Assembly (NCBI RefSeq): GCF_000485595.1
Contig: NW_014577097.1
Location: forward strand, 479,043 to 516,832
Direction of reading: 5' to 3'
Length of the DNA: 37,790 nt
From: Priapulus caudatus
Taxonomy: Eukaryota > Priapulida > Priapulimorpha > Priapulimorphida > Priapulidae
Shown: positions 36,598 to 37,790 of the stretch, piece by piece
Position numbering within the stretch: position 1 is the first letter of the stretch
Layout: every line of letters starts with the position of its first letter
Made by a program: the position numbers and the translations under genes
Notes under the pieces: generated by a model
What the model was told of the DNA's origin: nothing
The model's input: only the letters and a program-made list of their open reading frames with translations
Database searches by the model: none

Positions 36598-37790
36598 GTA
36601 ACGCACGCACGTCTTTTACACCCACGCATGCACCATGTACACATGCAACTGGAGGTAGTACATGTTACAGATGTTCCCGCAACTGTTCACGAACGACGAT
36701 AATGCAGCATACTACAACGTACACTGGCGCAACACGATCTGATTGCGCATCATAAGTGCTCCACCTTGCCTTATTACAATGCATGATGACATTCATTTTT
36801 ACCACTATTGATATAAGTATATATTAATGTAAAATGTAGGCATGGATGCATCCATTTTTAGCTCCACCTTGACCTCGTCAAGCTGAGCTGATGTCATGGT
36901 CGTCGTCCGTCCGTTACGTCCGTCCGACTTCCGTCGCGTCAACATTAGGTAGCGGTCAACAATAACTCAGAGAAGCGCGTTTTGACGGCCACATGTTTTA
37001 AATTTTGGGTACTAGTTGTAAGCTACTGCATCTCCATATAAACGTCCCCAGTCATTTGAAAGGCACGGCCGGATCGAACGTACTTTCGAAGCGCGACGCA
37101 ATTTTTTGGCAAAAATGGGAATTGCCATTGGCTTCAGGTACAAGCGTTCACGGATTTTTTCTGCATTTTTGGTATGTGAGATCGAATAAAAAGGCTAGGG
37201 GTTTTGATAGTTAAGAAAAATATTATGCGCAAATTAGGTAGGTTTTGGCATTATATAGGGCATAATGAAATATAGAACACGCAGATAACAAACAGTCTGT
37301 GGTGTCCACATCTCGTCTGGTTCGATTTTACAAGATTATCATTGACAATATCTTTGAATGCAAAATTCCTGCCTATAAACATATTATGCTTTTTCCTATA
37401 GTTACAGTAATAAATTATATTATTAATTATTATTATTATATAATGAATTTTATGCTAAGAACATCAAAGCGGGATTATAGCGCCATCAGCCGTCGAAAAT
37501 TGTGATTTATTATTTGGTTTGTAATATTTATAATTTATATATAATATTATTTGATTACTCTTGCACATAAAATAATTCACATATAATTATCAGAGATATA
37601 AGGAAGTTTTTCCATATATACTTCTTCGTTTTTATAATGTACGTCGATGGTTGCCTTCTTCTAAAGCTCTTCTAACTCTAAAACTTGACTCTCCTTCGCG
37701 ACTTCCCTTTTTTGTGTGAGCCTACAGTGTCATTGACACTTTCATTACGTTATTTATGAGATAATAGTTAATGATAATGTATGCATTGAT
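36598..37790 (+). other. BLTP2: BLTP2 intron 25 or beyond, no exon seen
   Basis: Apart from the dispersed repeat at 36853-37200, this is AT-rich sequence with no exon I can recognise. BLTP2 coding sequence must continue to the right of the window. Confidence 0.7.
36853..37200 (+). repeat. dispersed repeat, AGCTCA...CCGTCCGTCC family, copy 2
   Basis: It starts tttttagctccaccttgacc, with a 12-bp gacctcgtcaagctgagctg palindrome-like arm, then gtcgtccgtccgttacgtcc and cgtcaacattaggtagcggt. It shares motif order with 22176-22400 but is well diverged from it. The right boundary is approximate. Confidence 0.6.

Noticed and set aside
1-37790. CRISPR array, bacterial operon or tRNA/rRNA genes
   Set aside because: The direct repeats have no regular unique spacers, genes are spliced and eukaryotic, and I saw no cloverleaf or rRNA sequence.

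Overview
This window is animal nuclear DNA. It has spliced genes with GT-AG introns, long repeat-filled introns, TTAGGG-type telomere-like tracts, minisatellites and small inverted-repeat transposons. The two genes I recognise are conserved metazoan genes, but their sequences are well diverged from vertebrates. A marine invertebrate fits best, possibly an early-branching one such as a sponge or cnidarian. The window alone does not prove the taxon.

Two genes are arranged head to head. On the minus strand, 15147 leftward, is the 5' end of MED13 (CDK8-kinase-module subunit of Mediator). Three coding exons are visible (15079-15147, 12615-12864, 1138-1225), separated by introns of about 2.2 kb and 11.4 kb, and the gene continues off the left edge. 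On the plus strand, 15657 rightward, is BLTP2 (KIAA0100 / Hobbit / SABRE family), an ER-anchored bridge-like lipid transfer protein. About 25 exons can be read from the N-terminal membrane anchor to roughly the middle of the protein, ending with the exon at 36285-36597; the rest lies beyond the right edge. The start codons are only 509 bp apart, so 15148-15656 is probably a shared bidirectional promoter. The two proteins have no known joint function.

Region by region: 1-1137 is MED13 intron 3, with a 51-bp minisatellite. 1226-12614 is the long MED13 intron 2, holding a perfect hairpin, two inverted copies of a dispersed repeat, a decayed cysteine-rich ORF, a 50-60-bp minisatellite and, inserted in that minisatellite, a small inverted-repeat element carrying TTAGGG repeats. 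12865-15078 is MED13 intron 1, with a hAT-like short element. 15716-17287 is BLTP2 intron 1, with a 458-bp element flanked by TTAA. 17288-27806 is a run of well-preserved BLTP2 exons. 27807-33085 is a 5.3-kb intron that is almost entirely tandem repeat. 33086-36597 holds the next BLTP2 exons, several with broken reading frames. The remainder is non-coding as far as I can see.

The most striking observation is that several BLTP2 introns contain minisatellites built on the splice junction itself. The repeat unit downstream of exon 12 contains the coding end of that exon plus its 5' splice site. The repeats upstream of exon 6 each carry the acceptor sequence. The acceptor of exon 19 sits directly on the end of an array. 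The giant array before exon 22 repeats the acceptor plus the first codons of exon 22 about 28 times, each decoy followed by an in-frame stop. I know of no named system of this kind. From about 28.87 kb onward the array and exons show dense single-base indels, which suggests poorly polished sequence and limits the reading there.
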